DNA from: Armatimonadota bacterium
Lineage (GTDB): Bacteria > Armatimonadota > Fimbriimonadia > Fimbriimonadales > Fimbriimonadaceae
Reading direction: 5' to 3'
DNA length: 64,000 bases
Assembly: GCA_027451905.1 (NCBI GenBank)
Contig: DAIDHV010000002.1
Coordinates: 372,001 to 436,000, forward strand
Shown here: positions 17,834-27,554 of the stretch, piece by piece
How positions within the stretch are numbered: the stretch's first letter is position 1
How the letters are laid out: each line of letters opens with the position of its first letter
Position numbers and translations under genes: made by a program
Notes under the pieces: generated by a model
What the model was told of the DNA's origin: nothing
The model's input: the letters and a program-made list of their open reading frames with translations, nothing else
Database searches by the model: none

Positions 17834-17836
17834 TAT

Positions 17837-19138
17837 TTATGGAGAGCCTTTTAGCCCGATCGTGAAGTACCGAAATCCGGCGCGTTGAGCTAGTTCGGGG
17901 TCATAGACTCTTCTGCCATCAAAAAGAAGGGGGTTCTTCATCACCTTGGCTAGCCGCGCCAAATCCATCTGCTTGAACTCATTCCACTCGGTAACCAAGA
18001 TCAGGGCATCGGCACCCTCCGCAACAGCATAGGGTGACGTTTTGATGTCCAGTTGACTGTAGAGCTTAAGAACGTGTTGGCTAGCGGCGGGATCATAGGC
18101 TCGAATAGACCCTCCCTCCTTAAAAATTCGGTCAATAATTGTAAGCGATTTTGCGTCTCGAATGTCATCGGTATTGGGCTTAAAGGCAAGGCCAAGCAAT
18201 CCAATCGTCTTCTCTTTGAATCCCCCTAACTCCTTGGACAGGCGATCAAGAAATCGATGGGTTTGCTGTTGGTTGATATCCCAAACCGATTGTAAAAGTT
18301 CAAAATGGTAGCCCATTTGCTTAGCGGTTGCAAGCAGCCCGGTGACGTCCTTTGGAAAGCAACTTCCGCCCCAGCCCAGTCCAGCCTGAAGAAAAGCAGG
18401 TCCAATGCGAGAATCGCTGCCAATGCCCTTAGAAACATCAGCAATGTTGGCACCACACTCTTCGCACAAAATGCTCATTGCGTTGATAAAGCTAATTTTC
18501 ATTGCCAAAAAGCTGTTACTGGCATATTTGATAAGCTCTGCACTGTTGACATCGGTGATGAGGATGGGGCGATCAAGGGGACGATAAAGGTCAATAAGGG
18601 GCTGAGCCGCTTCCGGAGATGAGGCGCCAATGACAATGCGGTCTGGCTCCATCGTGTCTCTTACCGCGCTGCCTTCTCGCAAAAATTCAGGATTGCTAAC
18701 GACCTCGAATTGGGTTCTTTTGACCCCAAGTTCCGTGATAATGTTGGCGACAAGGTCTCCGCTTCCCACTGGCACGGTGGACTTGTTGACGATTACCGTA
18801 AAGTGGTGAATGCCTTTGGCAATTTCAGATGCAACTGTTTTGACGGCCGACATGTCTGGTGAGCCATCAGCAGCGGGGGGAGTTCCTACTGCAATGAAAA
18901 CAATCTCGCTGACCTTAACCGCATCTTGGATGGAATTGGATACGGTGAGCAGTCCTTCGGTTATGGTGCGCTGTAGAATTTCCTCAAGGCCCGGCTCGTA
19001 AATGGGGGATTTGCCAGATGCAATCAGCCTGAGCTTGGCCTGATCCTGGTCAACGCAAATGACATTATTGCCAAGATGGGCTAAAACGGCACCGGTAACA
19101 AGTCCAACATAGCCGGTTCCAATAACTGCAATCTTCAT
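17837..19138 (-). CDS. ugd: UDP-glucose 6-dehydrogenase
   Basis: 433 residues, oxidising UDP-glucose to UDP-glucuronate in two NAD-dependent steps. It begins with the Rossmann motif VIGTGYVGLVTGAVLAHLGN and contains NPEFLREGSAVRD, the catalytic cysteine region GLGWGGSCFPKD and the C-terminal NAD/UDP domain (GLLGLAFKPNTDDIRDAKSL). Length is typical. It is upstream of, and co-directional with, the GT4 gene. Confidence 0.93.
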   Translation of the reverse strand: MKIAVIGTGYVGLVTGAVLAHLGNNVICVDQDQAKLRLIASGKSPIYEPGLEEILQRTITEGLLTVSNSIQDAVKVSEIVFIAVGTPPAADGSPDMSAVKTVASEIAKGIHHFTVIVNKSTVPVGSGDLVANIITELGVKRTQFEVVSNPEFLREGSAVRDTMEPDRIVIGASSPEAAQPLIDLYRPLDRPILITDVNSAELIKYASNSFLAMKISFINAMSILCEECGANIADVSKGIGSDSRIGPAFLQAGLGWGGSCFPKDVTGLLATAKQMGYHFELLQSVWDINQQQTHRFLDRLSKELGGFKEKTIGLLGLAFKPNTDDIRDAKSLTIIDRIFKEGGSIRAYDPAASQHVLKLYSQLDIKTSPYAVAEGADALILVTEWNEFKQMDLARLAKVMKNPLLFDGRRVYDPELAQRAGFRYFTIGLKGSP

Positions 19139-19504
19139 TTAGCCTTTAAATTATTTTGGCACTTTGCTTGAGGGTATTCAGGTTTACCTAGAGTCATCAC
19201 AGATTTAGATTTCGCTGGGTCTGCTAATTCTTCGGAAAGCCTAAGAGGTGAACTTGGCGATGTTGCATTGTAGAGCAATGGAGCGAAAGCAGACTATGCT
19301 TGGAATCAAACTGGAATGTGAGCAAAATTAAGAACTCGTCCCTTTGTTGAGTTGAATGAAAAAAGAGTAGCACCAGATACCCTACTGACCCATTTCAGAG
19401 TTCAAAGACAGGATTTTTGTAAAAATCTTTCCCTCCCTCTCCCAAAAATTTGGAAGAGGGAGGGATTGGATGCAAATCTACATTGTTTGAGCCATGGGCA
19501 GTGT
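19139..19504. other. 366-bp intergenic region with hairpins
   Basis: No gene is supported. The region should contain the ugd promoter. Near its right end lie a small hairpin (GATTTTTGTAAAAATC) and the purine/pyrimidine stem annotated separately as a terminator. Confidence 0.5.
19431..19464 (-). terminator. Terminator candidate of the alcohol dehydrogenase gene
   Basis: A ten-base stem CCCTCCCTCT / AGAGGGAGGG closes a 14-base loop. On the minus strand it is followed by AAAGATTTTT, 40 bases beyond the adh stop codon. Confidence 0.45.
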
Positions 19505-20617
19505 TCAAAACTCGATCACACTGCGGATGACGTTGCCGGTTTCCATTTCATGGAAAGCGGATTCAACGTCGGCCAATTGGATATGTTTGGTGACCATATC
19601 GTCTAACTTAAGCTGCTTTTTGAGGTAGAGATCGGCAAGGAGAGGAAAATCATGAGAAGGCAAAGTGTCTCCGCAATGGCACACATGCAAGGATGCTTTG
19701 TTCCAATAGACTCCGGTTGCCATGTCTCCCAAATTCAGGTTTACGGAATCGGATGCGGCAGGGAAGCCTATTGTGGTGGCAGTGCCTCCGTAACTTAACA
19801 GCTTGATTGCCAATTCAGTGCAAGCGGGGATTCCCGTAGCTTCAAAGGCAAAATCAACTCCCCCATCCCAGCCGTCCTCGGTGATGCGGCGAACTTCTTG
19901 AAGAGGGTCAACTAGTTTGGAATTGACAGTGTGGGTGGCACCAAAATTCTTTGCCCACTCTAATTTGACCGGATTCACGTCGATGGCGATGATCTGAGAC
20001 GCATGCTGCAGCCTTGCCCCTTGGATCACACTTAGGCCAACTCCTCCGCAGCCAATGACGGCAACACGAGAGCCAGAATAGACAGGGCTGGTGTTGAAAG
20101 CAGCTCCGACCCCCGTAATAACACCGCAGGCGATGAGGCAAGCCTTGTCCAGAGGCATTTCAGACGGCATTTTTATCGCTGCTTTTTGATGGACTACTGT
20201 ATATTCGCTAAAGGTGCCGCACCTTAAAACCTGTGAGCATTGGGCGCCATCCAATTTTCTTCGGATCCGAGGCTGAGCTCTCAGTGCCGCATAGCAATGG
20301 CGAGGGTCACCTCGTAGGCAAGCGGGGCAGGTTTCACAGGGTGCGCGGTAGGCAATAACAACGGGATCTCCTACTTTGAGGTTGGTGACCCCGGGACCCA
20401 CTTCTTCCACGTAGCCGGCTCCTTCGTGGCCAAGGACAATAGGGAACGGCATCCCGTTGCCATTTAGGTTTTTGACGGTGAGATCTGTGTGACAAACTCC
20501 GCTTGCCACAATTTTGATCAGCACTTCATTGGGGCCCGGAGAATCAATCGTAATTGTTTCAATGACGGCCGGTTCACCGGGGTTAATAAGAAGGGCGGCC
20601 TTGCCTTCGCGACTCAT
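19505..20617 (-). CDS. Zinc-dependent alcohol dehydrogenase (MDR family)
   Basis: 370 residues. The catalytic zinc site is seen as Cys in SGVCHTDLTV and His-Glu in LGHEGAGYVEEVG. The structural zinc site is four cysteines in CETCPACLRGDPRHC, and the NAD-binding Rossmann turn is VIGCGGVGLSVIQGA. The sequence is of the class III/benzyl-alcohol-dehydrogenase-like type (cytosolic oxidation of an alcohol to an aldehyde); the substrate cannot be read. It lies 92 bases from the M42 peptidase gene in the same direction. Confidence 0.88.
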   Translation of the reverse strand: MSREGKAALLINPGEPAVIETITIDSPGPNEVLIKIVASGVCHTDLTVKNLNGNGMPFPIVLGHEGAGYVEEVGPGVTNLKVGDPVVIAYRAPCETCPACLRGDPRHCYAALRAQPRIRRKLDGAQCSQVLRCGTFSEYTVVHQKAAIKMPSEMPLDKACLIACGVITGVGAAFNTSPVYSGSRVAVIGCGGVGLSVIQGARLQHASQIIAIDVNPVKLEWAKNFGATHTVNSKLVDPLQEVRRITEDGWDGGVDFAFEATGIPACTELAIKLLSYGGTATTIGFPAASDSVNLNLGDMATGVYWNKASLHVCHCGDTLPSHDFPLLADLYLKKQLKLDDMVTKHIQLADVESAFHEMETGNVIRSVIEF

Positions 20618-20709
20618 AAATGTATCCTACTGCTTTCTCATCACCAGATGCCAGCGAGTCCTCACTGCTTGTTAACAGGTGAGGGGGACGGTATCGCATC
20701 CCTCACAAC

Positions 20710-21726
20710 TTACTCCGCTAGTTTTTGCACAAGGGCGCAGGTTAACTGGGCAAGATTTGCGATGGAATCTTGGTGAATGATTTCGTAGCCATGAGAATTT
20801 TCCATAGGCAGCCCCAGAGTAATCGGCCTCGAACACAATCCACGGCTGGCCGCGCATGAGGCGTCACTGCCTCCGCGGGAAAGATGCTGAAGCTGGATTT
20901 CCATTCCTAAATTTGCAGCTACCGATTTTACCAATTTGATATCTTGGGCAGCCATGGTTGAGTAGCTATCTTTGACCCAAAGTGTAGGTGCCGCCGACAA
21001 AATTGCTGATGAATCTTGGACTACGGGGCCAAGCTCCAAGGCAATGCAAACATCGGGCTGGAGGGTTCGCATTAAGACCTGGGCTCCTTCTCCGCCCACT
21101 TCTTCGGCAGCGGTTGCCGCAAAAACGGTGGGGATGTTTGGCTGCAGCATGGATAGGGCTTGCAGCCAACTGACAAGGTCCGCCCGATCATCAAGAAAAT
21201 AGCCGCAGATGGTGTTTTCTACTTGCAACAGCTGTCGGCGGGATTTGTGAATGACAACTCGAGTCCCCGGTCCTACCCCTTTTTCGGCCAGAGACGCGGC
21301 TTCTAACCCCGTAAACACAGAGGCGTGATCCCAATTCAATGCCGATTTTTCTGCCTTTCTAGCCGGAGAAGTCTCTGCGCTAGAGTGGATGGAGCCGAAT
21401 CCGAGTACTCCGTTGATAGGGCCGCTATCGGAAAGGATTGCAACCGGTCCCTCACCTAGCTTCCAGGCATGAATTCCACCGAGAGGTGCCACTTTGAGTG
21501 TGCCGTCTTGCCTCACGTTGGTGACAATCAGTCCAATTTCATCAAGATGGGCAGTCACAAGCACCGATGGCTTTTGGCTGCCTTGCACGATGAGATTTCC
21601 CTTGGAATCGGTTTCTGAGGCAATGTTGATGGCTTCTAAGTGGTTGGAAACCACCGACCGCACTTCGTCCTCTTGGCCGGCAGGGCCATAGGCTGAGACA
21701 AGACTTTGCAGCAGTTCGAGACTCAT
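20710..21726 (-). CDS. M42 family aminopeptidase
   Basis: About 338 residues from ATG 21726, giving the usual family start MSLELLQSLVSAYGPAGQE; a TTG at 21759 would add 11 residues overlapping the upstream gene. M42 enzymes are dinuclear zinc or cobalt aminopeptidases (glutamyl aminopeptidase/PepA/TET-like). Metal-site motifs are VTAHLDEIGLIV, GYFLDDRADLVS, AAEEVGGEGAQV and, near the end, the His in MENSHGYEI. Cytoplasmic, and likely peptide-degrading together with the adjacent M20 enzyme. Confidence 0.85.
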   Translation of the reverse strand: MSLELLQSLVSAYGPAGQEDEVRSVVSNHLEAINIASETDSKGNLIVQGSQKPSVLVTAHLDEIGLIVTNVRQDGTLKVAPLGGIHAWKLGEGPVAILSDSGPINGVLGFGSIHSSAETSPARKAEKSALNWDHASVFTGLEAASLAEKGVGPGTRVVIHKSRRQLLQVENTICGYFLDDRADLVSWLQALSMLQPNIPTVFAATAAEEVGGEGAQVLMRTLQPDVCIALELGPVVQDSSAILSAAPTLWVKDSYSTMAAQDIKLVKSVAANLGMEIQLQHLSRGGSDASCAASRGLCSRPITLGLPMENSHGYEIIHQDSIANLAQLTCALVQKLAE

Positions 21727-21736
21727 AAATGCGGCT

Positions 21737-22933
21737 TTATTGGGCTGGTCCAAGGGCAAGGGCGCTCATTGCCGCAATACCGTAGGGAATAGCTTCATCG
21801 TTAAAGTCGAACTCTGGAGCATGAAGGTTTGGGTAGGTTTCTTGCTCTGGCTTTTTCAGACCCAAGAAGTAAAAACAGGCAGGGACAGCCCTTCCGTAGA
21901 AGCTAAAATCTTCGGCTCCCATAATTTGGGGCATATCTTCTTGCTTCATCCTTTCTCCAAGGACGGGGCAGAGAGTTGTACGCAAGAGCTGAACCAAATC
22001 AGGATCGTTGGCGGTAACGGGATATCCATAAGTGAATTCCACTTCCGCGCTGCCTCCGAAAGCCTCCGCAACGGTTTTGACGAGATGAGGAATTTGCTTC
22101 ATGGCAAAGGTTCTTGTCTCGGCGTTTAGGGTGCGGAGCGTTCCTAACATTTCCGCAGTATCGGGAATGATATTAGTTGCGGAGCCAGCCTGAATCTTGC
22201 CAATGGTGACAACAACCGCATCGGTGGGATTAACATTGCGTGACGCAATGCTCTGAAGGGCGGTCACAATGTGGCTTGAAATAAGAATGGGGTCGATTCC
22301 CAAATGGGGTTGAGCCGCATGGCCCCCTTTCCCAGTGACGGTCACTGTAAAGCCGTCTGCGCTTGCCATCATGGGGCCCGGTCTTGTAATGGCTTCCCCA
22401 ACATTGAGGCGATTGAATCCGTGAAGTCCAAAAATCCGGTCAACGGGTTTGCCGAGGATTTGCCCATTTAATGCGCCTTCCTTAACCATCCGGTCACCAC
22501 CGGCGCCGCCTTCTTCGGCGGGTTGAAAGAGGAAAAGGACATTATTGGGTCTTTGCGCGGTTTTAAAAAGTCGGTTGGCTGTTCCAAGGAGGATGGTTGT
22601 ATGGCCGTCATGGCCACAGGCATGCATCTTGCCAGGATGAGTTGAGGCATAGGGCAAGCCCGTGTTTTCTGAGATGGGCAGGGCATCCATATCGGCACGC
22701 AGGGCAACTGTTTGGGCTGTTTCTGCATTTTGGGTCGCCGGTAGCCATGCTAACACGCCGGTACCTCCTGCAATGCCTCCTTTATAGGTTAAACCAATCT
22801 CGGCAAGCTCTTTTTGCACAATTTGGCTTGTTCGATGTTCTTCGTACCCAAGTTCGGGGTGGGCGTGAATGTCATGGCGGATATCGGTCAGCCGCTTGAA
22901 CTCAGAATTTTCCATAACGAGTGTTTCAACCAT
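21737..22933 (-). CDS. M20 family amidohydrolase (N-acyl amino acid/hippurate hydrolase type)
   Basis: 398 residues. Metal ligands are in ACGHDGHTTILLG, QPAEEGGAGGD and the late GAEDFSFYG; the N-terminal RHDIHAHPELGYEEHRTS is the classic amidohydrolase opening. The insertion dimerisation domain (FTVTVTGKGGHAAQPHLGID) is present. It should cleave N-acyl amino acids or related amides in the cytoplasm; the exact substrate is not readable. The gene pairs with the M42 gene, with a ten-base gap. Confidence 0.88.
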   Translation of the reverse strand: MVETLVMENSEFKRLTDIRHDIHAHPELGYEEHRTSQIVQKELAEIGLTYKGGIAGGTGVLAWLPATQNAETAQTVALRADMDALPISENTGLPYASTHPGKMHACGHDGHTTILLGTANRLFKTAQRPNNVLFLFQPAEEGGAGGDRMVKEGALNGQILGKPVDRIFGLHGFNRLNVGEAITRPGPMMASADGFTVTVTGKGGHAAQPHLGIDPILISSHIVTALQSIASRNVNPTDAVVVTIGKIQAGSATNIIPDTAEMLGTLRTLNAETRTFAMKQIPHLVKTVAEAFGGSAEVEFTYGYPVTANDPDLVQLLRTTLCPVLGERMKQEDMPQIMGAEDFSFYGRAVPACFYFLGLKKPEQETYPNLHAPEFDFNDEAIPYGIAAMSALALGPAQ

Positions 22934-23094
22934 GTTGCCATAATACTTGGATTCAGAAAATTTCCTTGAAGAGGTCGAAGCTAGGTTAAGTCTAAAGGGA
23001 GCCAGCCAATTTTCAGGTCAGCAAGGATGTTCCTTGAAACATTAAATGTGCCAACCGCCATTTGCCCAAAAGGTAAACTCAAGCAAGTTAAACC

Positions 23095-23277
23095 ATGGAA
23101 AAGGTCATGCGTTTTTCGAGTCCGGAAGCCAAGGAAAAAGAGGAAAATGCCTTTTATAGGAGTCTGACACCTGCCGAACGGGTGAAAATTGTTGAGCAGC
23201 TCCGGCAAGCATGGATACCAGAAGATGAACAAGGGCTGGAAAGAGTTTATCGAATCGTTACAGTCCCAAAACGTTGA
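23095..23277 (+). CDS. Small helical protein, possible antitoxin-like partner
   Basis: 60 residues from ATG 23095 (or ATG 23104). Charged and helical: SSPEAKEKEENAFYRSLTPA, then ERVKIVEQLRQAW and a basic end YRIVTVPKR. Its last 53 bases overlap the start of the next gene in another frame, typical of coupled toxin-antitoxin-like pairs. No motif is specific; the role is inferred from size and overlap. Confidence 0.5.
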   Translation: MEKVMRFSSPEAKEKEENAFYRSLTPAERVKIVEQLRQAWIPEDEQGLERVYRIVTVPKR

Positions 23278-23677
23278 GTTCTTGATTGTAGGAGCCTTCG
23301 CGTTGGCTCAGTACGGACTGCCCCGATTTACCCAAGATTTGGATATCTTCTTAGATCGGTCGCCAGATTCAGCTCGAAATCTTAGGGCCGCTTTTAGCGA
23401 GTTCGGCTTAGAAATGTCGGAGAGTGAAGAACAAGAGTTGATTTCGAATCCTCGGGCCATGATTGTTCTTGGAAATCCGCCTTCTGAGATTGATCTGCTT
23501 AATTTTCTTGACGGAGTTGAATTCAAAGACGCGTGGAATCATAGAATTCGAGGAACTATTGTTGGCATTGAAGCCGATTTTATATCCAAAGAAGACTTTA
23601 TCCTTTCCAAGCTAGCAACCGGTCGGCCCAAGGATTTGCAGGACGTTCAACGACTTCAAGAGATTCTTGGCAGCTAA
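23225..23677 (+). CDS. Nucleotidyltransferase-fold protein (AbiEii/MNT-like)
   Basis: 150 residues from ATG 23225, inside a longer frame from 23189. It contains the minimal nucleotidyltransferase signature: LIVGAFALAQYGLPR, then TQDLDIFLDRS with the catalytic D-x-D and a later acidic residue in PSEIDLLNFLDG, ending in KLATGRPKDLQDVQRLQEIL. Such proteins transfer nucleotides to RNA or protein, or act as toxins/antitoxins. It overlaps the small upstream gene, suggesting a two-gene module. Confidence 0.7.
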   Translation: MNKGWKEFIESLQSQNVEFLIVGAFALAQYGLPRFTQDLDIFLDRSPDSARNLRAAFSEFGLEMSESEEQELISNPRAMIVLGNPPSEIDLLNFLDGVEFKDAWNHRIRGTIVGIEADFISKEDFILSKLATGRPKDLQDVQRLQEILGS

Positions 23678-24025
23678 TCCGACAGCGGCTCAATATGCCC
23701 CGAGTTTCGACTCAATGAACTTAGTCTTGATCAGCTGGTTCAGCGTCGAGGGTCAAAAAGGACAAATTAGCCTTGGAACTACCGGCGCCTTGTTGAAGTA
23801 TTGATTTCTAACTTTCTTGCCGACCTCGGGAGGGTATCGGCTACAAGAAACCGGTCTTAGGTAGCAAAACCGCCTAGGGCACAACATTTTCTCTATAATG
23901 GACCTTTAACAATGCGCTGTTCAAATAACAACCAGTTCGCTTCTCCGACAGCTTCTAGCCTAGGGCTTCGGCATGTAGGCCGATCTTCAGTGATCAAAGC
24001 CAATACCGGCGGGAAGGGCACGCTT
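23678..24025 (+). other. 348-bp intergenic region with a -10-like box
   Basis: No gene seen. A perfect TATAAT occurs at 23894-23899 without a good -35 at 17 bases. It could serve the VPS10-type gene, whose frame is open from 23912 although its likely start is 24026. Confidence 0.35.
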
Positions 24026-27000
24026 ATGAGCCTTTGCCGATCTGCCGTCTTTGCTATTGTCATCCTTGGGGCGGTTGCCCTCTCCAGTCCCGCTTCGGCG
24101 CAATCGGTGAACCCTGCATTATTTGATGCTATGAGATGGCGCTTAATCGGACCATTTCGCGGGGGAAGGATTTCGGCAGTATCCGGGGTTATAGGCCAGC
24201 CGGGAACGTTTTATGCGGGTCTACCGATGGGTGGAGTTTGGAAGACAACGGACGCGGGTTGGACTTGGCACCCTATTTTTGATTCGGTGCGCAAAGTTTG
24301 TTCTATTGGATCGGTAGCGGTTGCTCCTTCCGATCCTAATGTCATCTATGTTGGAACTGGTGATATGGTCATTCGAGACATCTCTCGGGGAGATGGCATT
24401 TGGAAATCCACCGATGCAGGCAAGACTTGGTTTCACAGTGGATTGAGTAATGCAGGCCATATTCCATCTTTGTTGGTGGATCCCAAGAATCCCGACATCG
24501 TTTTGGCGGCTTGTCAGGGAGATTTGCAAAAGGATTCGAACCATCGGGGTATTTACCGAAGCGAGGATGGAGGCAAGTCTTGGACAAAAGTCTTATTTGT
24601 TGATGACGTCACCGGCGGCGTCAAACTAGCTTGGGATCCAAACCACCCCGACACAATTTTGGCTACGACCAATCAAGTTTATTTTGGCAAAGGCGCAAGG
24701 CCCTTCTTCCGCCGTGGGGCAAAGCCTCCGGCAAGCCATACCTTTGTTTATAAGTCAACAGATGAGGGCAAGACCTGGACCAAGCTTTCTGGCGGCGGAT
24801 TACCGCCTCTATTTGGAAGAACGTGCGTTGCGATTGCCATGCATACCCACGATCAGCGGATGTTTTTGGTTCAAAACTCCGGATTGTGGAGATCGGATGA
24901 TGGTGGCAGCCATTGGAAGCAGATGGATGCCAGCGACCCCCGGGTTCGCAATGGGCAAGGAGGTTACAACTGCGGGGTTTACGTCAATACTGGTGATCCC
25001 AACACGGTTTATGTGATCAATACAAGTTCTTATATTTCTAGGGATGGCGGCAACACATTTACGGGCTGGAAAGGCGCCCCCGGCGGTGATGACCCTCAAC
25101 AAATGTGGCTAGACCCCACCGATTCAAATCGAATCCTTTTGGGAATGGATCAAGGAGCCGCAATTACCTACAACGATGGCCAGTCTTGGAGCCTTTGGTA
25201 CAACCAGCCAACCGGCCAGTTCTACCACATTGGAGTTGATAATCGTTGGCCGTTTTGGGTGTATGGAACAGAACAAGATAGTGCCAGCATCGCGACCTCG
25301 GAACGGGGAATTTACGGTGAAATTACGCCTTTAGATTGGTCTCCAAATCCTGCCTTTGAGTTCGGTACCGTCGTTCCAGACCCTATCAATCCCAATATCA
25401 GCTATGGCATGGGATCGAATGGAGGCATTGAGAAGTGCATTTTCCCCTCTGGCCAGTGGGTTACCGTGGGTCCAGATGCAGACCCTAATTTGCACCTCAG
25501 AACTAGCTTTTCACGCCCACTTGTGTTCTCTCAAACCAATCCCCACGAGTTGTTGGCAGGATTCCAGATGCTGATGGCAACGACAGATGGCGGAATGCAT
25601 TGGCGTGCAATCAGCCCCGATCTGACTCACCCCAAAGGCTGGAAACCTCCCAAACCGGAAGTCAAGCCTCCTGTTAAGAAGCACCCAAAACAGGCTGATG
25701 ATTTTTTTGAACAAAACAGTACAACCGTCTCTGATGATCCAGACGCCTATCATGCTCAGTTTGGGTTTGGCGGGGGTGCCATTGAGTGCATTTCTACCTC
25801 CAGCGTCAAAGGAGGTGTGATCTGGGTTGGCACCAGCAATGGGCTGATTAAGGTGACTCAAGATGGAGGGGCAACCTGGCATGATGCTTCCATTCCTAAA
25901 ATTCCTGGAGGCCCGAGAGCCGACATCAGCTCGATTGATGCTTCACATCAAGATCCGGCAGAAGCGTATGCCTCGGTCGACAGCCACGGATCGGGTGATG
26001 ATGGCCCTCATCTGTATCGAACCACGGACTTTGGCAAAACTTGGACGGAAATCATTAACGGTTTAGCCGTGAATGAAGCGGGCGGCAGCTTTTGCAGAGT
26101 CATCCGCGCCGATACGGTTAGGAAGGGGCTTTTGTACGCGGGCACCGAAAGTGATGTTTATGTCTCGTTTGATGATGGAGATCACTGGCAGAGCTTGGAT
26201 TTGAATCTGCCTAACACTTCTTATCGAGACCTTGTGGTGCATGGTGACGATCTTGTGGCGGGCACGTTTGGCAGGGCCATTTGGGTTTTAGACGACTTAT
26301 CACCATTAAGGCAGGCTTCTGAAGGATTGGAGTCAAAATCCAGCTTTTTATACAAGCCTGCAAACGCGATTCGGGTTCAGCGCAATGTGGGGCAGGACAC
26401 TCCATTTCCGCCTGAGGTTCCTCACGCCAAAAATCCTCCCGAGGGTGCCATCTTTGATTACTTACTCAAGGCCAAGCCGTTGGCGCCTATCACGCTGACA
26501 ATCAAGGATTCTAGTGGTCAAGTGGTGAGGGTTCTTTCAAGCTCACCAAGGCGGCAAATCACGCAAAAGCCACCTAATCCCGATTTTTGGCTCCAAAAGA
26601 GGCTACCGCTTTCAACCCATCTTGGGGACAATCGGGTGGTGTGGGACCTACGTTGGGCGATGCCTCCTGCCTTTGAATACTCGTGGAACATCAACGCCAA
26701 TCCTCATGAAACGCCACCTTCACCACGGGGACCGATGGTTCTGCCCGGAAAATACACGGCAATTTTGGATGTAGATGGTAATCAAACAACCCAAACATTT
26801 ACGATCACCAACGATCCCAATTCTCCTGGAAATTTGGGAACTTTGAAGCAAGCCTATGGTTGGGAAATGAAGGTTTATTCGGCAAGTGAGAGTGCGAACG
26901 CCGCTTACAACGCAGCCAATGCTCTCAAAGCAAAAATTGCAGATTTGCTGAAAGCCAGAAATCTTCCTGCCGATGTTGTGAAGGCGGCAAATGCTCTGAG

Positions 27001-27292
27001 CAAGAAGGTCGACTCGGCTGCTGGCAGTGGCGGCGGTGGTGGGATGTACTTCTTCTTTATGAGGAGAAACGGGCCCCCAACATTGTCTGGCCAGGTGCCG
27101 GCCATGAACAACTTGCTTGACAAATTGGATTCCGCGGATACAGCTCCAGCGGAGCCCGTGGTCAATGCATGCAAAGAGGGTCTGGCTAACTATGCCAAGG
27201 CAATGGCTAGCTGGAGCGAAATTAAAGATAAGGATTTGCCGGCTTTGAACAATTTGCTCAAGAAGAACAATATCCCTGTCCTTTCGGTTTAG
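24026..27292 (+). CDS. Secreted VPS10/sortilin-type beta-propeller protein
   Basis: 1088 residues from ATG 24026, chosen because it gives a clean signal peptide (MSLCRSAVFAIVILGAVALS, ending SPASAQ) and has GAAGG eight bases upstream. The mature protein repeats BNR/Asp-box units such as GIWKSTDAGKTWFHSG, IYRSEDGGKSWTKV, LWRSDDGGSHWKQM and LYRTTDFGKTWTEI, as in sortilin-like ten-blade propellers. The last 250 residues are a beta-sandwich (VWDLRWAMPPAFEYSWN) plus a helical Ala/Lys-rich tail with a Gly-rich break. Such proteins are common in Acidobacteria and similar soil bacteria, annotated as glycosyl hydrolases without proof of activity. Confidence 0.8.
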   Translation: MSLCRSAVFAIVILGAVALSSPASAQSVNPALFDAMRWRLIGPFRGGRISAVSGVIGQPGTFYAGLPMGGVWKTTDAGWTWHPIFDSVRKVCSIGSVAVAPSDPNVIYVGTGDMVIRDISRGDGIWKSTDAGKTWFHSGLSNAGHIPSLLVDPKNPDIVLAACQGDLQKDSNHRGIYRSEDGGKSWTKVLFVDDVTGGVKLAWDPNHPDTILATTNQVYFGKGARPFFRRGAKPPASHTFVYKSTDEGKTWTKLSGGGLPPLFGRTCVAIAMHTHDQRMFLVQNSGLWRSDDGGSHWKQMDASDPRVRNGQGGYNCGVYVNTGDPNTVYVINTSSYISRDGGNTFTGWKGAPGGDDPQQMWLDPTDSNRILLGMDQGAAITYNDGQSWSLWYNQPTGQFYHIGVDNRWPFWVYGTEQDSASIATSERGIYGEITPLDWSPNPAFEFGTVVPDPINPNISYGMGSNGGIEKCIFPSGQWVTVGPDADPNLHLRTSFSRPLVFSQTNPHELLAGFQMLMATTDGGMHWRAISPDLTHPKGWKPPKPEVKPPVKKHPKQADDFFEQNSTTVSDDPDAYHAQFGFGGGAIECISTSSVKGGVIWVGTSNGLIKVTQDGGATWHDASIPKIPGGPRADISSIDASHQDPAEAYASVDSHGSGDDGPHLYRTTDFGKTWTEIINGLAVNEAGGSFCRVIRADTVRKGLLYAGTESDVYVSFDDGDHWQSLDLNLPNTSYRDLVVHGDDLVAGTFGRAIWVLDDLSPLRQASEGLESKSSFLYKPANAIRVQRNVGQDTPFPPEVPHAKNPPEGAIFDYLLKAKPLAPITLTIKDSSGQVVRVLSSSPRRQITQKPPNPDFWLQKRLPLSTHLGDNRVVWDLRWAMPPAFEYSWNINANPHETPPSPRGPMVLPGKYTAILDVDGNQTTQTFTITNDPNSPGNLGTLKQAYGWEMKVYSASESANAAYNAANALKAKIADLLKARNLPADVVKAANALSKKVDSAAGSGGGGGMYFFFMRRNGPPTLSGQVPAMNNLLDKLDSADTAPAEPVVNACKEGLANYAKAMASWSEIKDKDLPALNNLLKKNNIPVLSV

Positions 27293-27340
27293 CTTCTGCA
27301 GTTATAGTAGGAATCTTGTCCTTTTGGTCGCCCCACTAAG

Positions 27341-27507
27341 GCGGGGTTAGGGGAGGAGAGCGAATTTGAACTTAGATTCCCTTTCTAATTCCTTAAACCA
27401 CCCCGCCCCCCGTTTTAACGGGGTTGCACCTCTCCACCGGAGAGGAATGGCAACCGCTCTCCATCACCGACCCTTCCTCTCAACGCTCCGCGATGAAAGG
27501 AAGGGAG
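27341..27507. repeat. Dispersed intergenic repeat, copy 1
   Basis: The segment begins ggggttaggggaggagagcg and ends with tctcaacgctccgcgatgaa plus aggaaggga. The same two ends recur at 41981-42188 in the same order. The interior contains GC-rich hairpins (ccccgttttaacgggg and cctctccaccggagagg). It fills most of the gap between the VPS10 gene and the thioredoxin gene. Confidence 0.75.
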
Positions 27508-27554
27508 GTTAATTCAATCCTCTTGGAAAGGAAATCTGGCCAACGGGAAAATCT

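Noticed and set aside
23189-23224. Start of the nucleotidyltransferase at 23189
   Set aside because: The first twelve codons lie inside the overlapping small gene and do not fit the family; ATG 23225 begins the conserved part.
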